Shown here in pieces: positions 62,241 to 64,000 of a stretch of 64,000 bases of DNA. The notes under the pieces are model-generated. The model had not been told where the DNA came from. It saw only the letters and a program-made list of their open reading frames with translations, and did not search any database. Position numbers and translations under genes: made by a program. Source of the stretch: Acidobacteriota bacterium (lineage in GTDB: Bacteria > Acidobacteriota > Vicinamibacteria > Marinacidobacterales > Marinacidobacteraceae); contig JAJEFG010000039.1 in assembly GCA_022820545.1 (NCBI GenBank), positions 1 through 64,000 of the forward strand. The letters run 5' to 3'. Position 1 is the first letter of the stretch, and each line of letters starts with the position of its first letter.

Positions 62241-62659
62241 CGAGCGGCGGGCGGCGCGCTCCCGGGTGCGCGCCGGCGCCCGAACCGGGAGGCCGAAGGA
62301 AGGGCGGACCGGCTGTAGGTGGACCCGCCGCTGCGACAGAGAGTTCCTCTCTATTGGCTCACTGTTCGCCGAATCCGGCCGCTGCCGGCCTGACACGGGA
62401 CAAGGGGCATGGAACCACTCCTCTCCATTCCCGGATAATCGCTCAGTGATCACACTTGGCCGCCGACAATGGATCACGCGCGACTCCTGTTGACAGAATA
62501 CAAACCATGAGGCAGACCTGATCGACCGTCCGCTGCGGCGGTTGTTTCCAGTTGACTGGCGCCGCGAAACGCAGGTCGCCTTTCTTTTGCTGTCCACGGA
62601 TCGTGAGAGTGATTCAAACGTTCCGGCGATCCGCGCGATCCCTTGATGGGGGAGAACAC
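62241..62659. other. Gene-free region upstream of a lipoprotein gene
   Basis: A 419-base gap. The part from about 62340 is less GC-rich than the surroundings. A TTGACA at 62490-62495 has no convincing -10 at the right distance. A ribosome-binding GGGGGAG precedes the next ATG. No coding pattern is convincing. Confidence 0.4.
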
Positions 62660-64000
62660 ATGACCATATTCAGCGACACTCGAAGCCTGATGGCCGCCGG
62701 TCGGGCGCTCTTTCCGGCAGTCCTTGCCGCGGGATTCGCCCTGTTCGCGAGCGGCTGCGGCGGCGATTCGTCCGGTGCTCCGTCCGCGGTGTCCCCCGCG
62801 ACTCCGGCACCCGCACGGCCGGCCACGATCCCCGAGCCCGGCACCGTGACCCACCTCGTGCCGCTGTTTCCGGAGAGCTCCAGCGGTTCCGGAACGGAGG
62901 GATTCGTCCGCATCGTCAACTACTCGGAGGAGCCCGGCGCAGTGCGCATCACGGCCTTCGACGGAAGCGGCCGCGCGTACGGGCCGGTCGGGCTCGCGAT
63001 GGAGGCGGGCCAGACGATCCAACTGGCGCCGGAGGACCTGGCGCAGGGCAACTCCGCCATCGGCGTGTCCGGCGCCACCGGCTCCGGCTGGGGTGACGGC
63101 CGGCTGGAGCTGTCGAGCGACCTGGACCTCATGGTGCTGTCGTACATCCGTCATCCGGACGGGTTCTTGACCGCGATGCACGACTCCGTACCGAGGGAAG
63201 GAAACCGCTACCACGTGCGGACCTTCCATCCGGGCAGCGGGTCGAACGGGGCGAGCCGGCTGCGGCTGATCCATACCGGCGAGAATCCGGCGACGGTCCG
63301 GATCCGGGGCATCGACGACCGGGGCGACTCCAGCGGTCAGGTCACGGTTTCCGTGCCGGCGGGCGCGACGCGGGAGTTCACCGCCGCCGAACTGGAGTCC
63401 GGAGCCGGCATGACCGGCGCCCTCGGCGCCGGCGCCGGGAGGTGGCGCCTCGTCCTCGAATCCGAGGACCATCTGGTCGTATTGAACCTGTTGGAGAACC
63501 GGACAGGGCGCCTGGCGAATCTCTCCACCGCCCCGCGCCCCGGGCGAACCGGGGCGTGGACCGTCCCGCTCTTCCCCGGAGCATCGGATCCGGCGGGAAG
63601 GCGGGGGCTACTGCGGATCGTCAACCACTCCACCCGCGGCGGCGCGGTACGTGTGGCCGCCTTCGACGACAACGGGCGGCGCCATCGGCCGTTCACCACA
63701 CAGGTCGGGGCGGGACAAACCGTTCACCTCGACTCGGACGACCTCGAGGCAGAGCTGTCCAGCGGAGCCGGCGCGGGCAGCCGGCGGCTGGTGGCGAGCA
63801 GCGATCTGGACATCGAGGTGCTGTCCTACATCGAGCATTCGGACGGCTTTCTCACGGCGACGCACGACGTCGCGCCCCTGGGCGGATATCGGGTGGCGAC
63901 CTTCGCGGCCGGAGGCCGGTTGCGGCTGGTCAACGCCGGGGCAACGGCGGCGCGCGTCACGGTGACGGCGGTTGACGACCGGGGCTCGTCTTCGGCAGGC
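62660..64000 (+). CDS. Repeat-containing secreted lipoprotein, truncated by the window end
   Basis: An open frame of 447 codons reaching the window edge. The leader ends in FALFASGC (lipobox). At least two diverged units of about 130-150 residues follow, each with RIVNYS/RIVNHS, then AFD-x2-GR, AGQT, DL, and DLDxxVLSYIxHxDGFLTAxHD. Similar repeats occur in large secreted or surface proteins of marine bacteria from my recollection; function is unknown. The start at 62660 has GGGGGAG upstream. A third partial unit begins near the end (RLRLVNAG). Confidence 0.8.
   Translation, partial: MTIFSDTRSLMAAGRALFPAVLAAGFALFASGCGGDSSGAPSAVSPATPAPARPATIPEPGTVTHLVPLFPESSSGSGTEGFVRIVNYSEEPGAVRITAFDGSGRAYGPVGLAMEAGQTIQLAPEDLAQGNSAIGVSGATGSGWGDGRLELSSDLDLMVLSYIRHPDGFLTAMHDSVPREGNRYHVRTFHPGSGSNGASRLRLIHTGENPATVRIRGIDDRGDSSGQVTVSVPAGATREFTAAELESGAGMTGALGAGAGRWRLVLESEDHLVVLNLLENRTGRLANLSTAPRPGRTGAWTVPLFPGASDPAGRRGLLRIVNHSTRGGAVRVAAFDDNGRRHRPFTTQVGAGQTVHLDSDDLEAELSSGAGAGSRRLVASSDLDIEVLSYIEHSDGFLTATHDVAPLGGYRVATFAAGGRLRLVNAGATAARVTVTAVDDRGSSSAG

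Noticed and set aside
1..64000. CRISPR arrays, tRNA or rRNA genes
   Set aside because: No regularly spaced direct repeats and no tRNA or rRNA-like stretches were recognised. A tRNAscan or Infernal run would be decisive.

Overview
The window looks like a piece of a high-GC Acidobacteriota chromosome, most like marine or host-associated Thermoanaerobaculia-type lineages. This is inferred from gene content: an Oar-like TonB-dependent receptor with an N-terminal carboxypeptidase-regulatory domain, a GWxTD protein, several CRTAC1 (FG-GAP plus ASPIC/UnbV) proteins paired with TPR proteins, DUF1028 and DUF2911 proteins, and many Tat- or lipobox-exported enzymes. Codon use is uniformly GC-rich. I see no rRNA, tRNA, CRISPR array, insertion sequence or phage gene. 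Genes are tightly packed with many 4-base ATGA/GTGA overlaps. A family of double-hairpin repeats fills many intergenic gaps.

Layout. 1-402: an inverted pair of repeats. 403-7284 (minus): PGPGW-like membrane protein, ligA, small membrane protein, amidase, fabI, LeuA/HMGL-family enzyme. 7313-8620 (plus): CPBP protease. 8657-10482 (minus): membrane protein and lysA. 10626-11822: lipoprotein with three RidA domains. 11865-18786 (minus): a TPR gene, two CRTAC1 genes and modABC in one overlapping run. 18827-21503 (minus): DUF1028, a small membrane protein and a TPR protein. 21527-27039 (plus): TonB_C-DUF1326 fusion, TonB receptor and a sulfite-oxidase-like molybdoenzyme. 27103-30624 (minus): MFS transporter, a sensor without output domain and a periplasmic binding protein. 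30868-36424 (plus): Tat-exported FMN hydroxyacid oxidase, CRTAC1, TPR lipoprotein and a Tat-exported threonine-aldolase-like enzyme. 36454-38637 (minus): S9 peptidase. 39124-41247 (plus): LigD with a dead ligase domain. 41239-45630 (minus): murA, murB, GWxTD protein. 45776-50578 (plus): DUF2911, two Tat-exported HisC-like aminotransferases, M24 protein. 50659-51317: VapBC. 51354-54436: a selenium locus. 54484-57078 (minus): beta-propeller/CehA-like metallohydrolase. 57303-58008: second VapBC. 58232-62240: heterodimeric ABC exporter and a FabZ-like protein. 62660 to the end: a repeat-containing lipoprotein, cut by the window edge.

The most interesting system is at 51354-54436. A SenB-type selenosugar synthase gene and a SenA/EgtB-type selenoneine (or ergothioneine) synthase gene diverge from a 20-base gap. 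Facing senA are two tandem rhodanese genes. In both, the active-site cysteine codon is an in-frame TGA, the reading frame continues through the conserved C-terminal half of the domain, and an identical 15-base GC hairpin lies at the same distance after the TGA. I read these as selenocysteine rhodaneses next to a selenoneine pathway that lacks a local senC. That suggests a dedicated selenium-handling module; the functional link is inference.

Other points worth attention: LigD with all visible ligase motifs lost; LigA with a duplicated HhH module; MurA with Asp in place of the fosfomycin-target Cys; several PLP enzymes with Tat signals; two CRTAC1-TPR gene sets; a binding protein paired with a sensor rather than a permease; and a molybdate importer in the same window as a molybdoenzyme.
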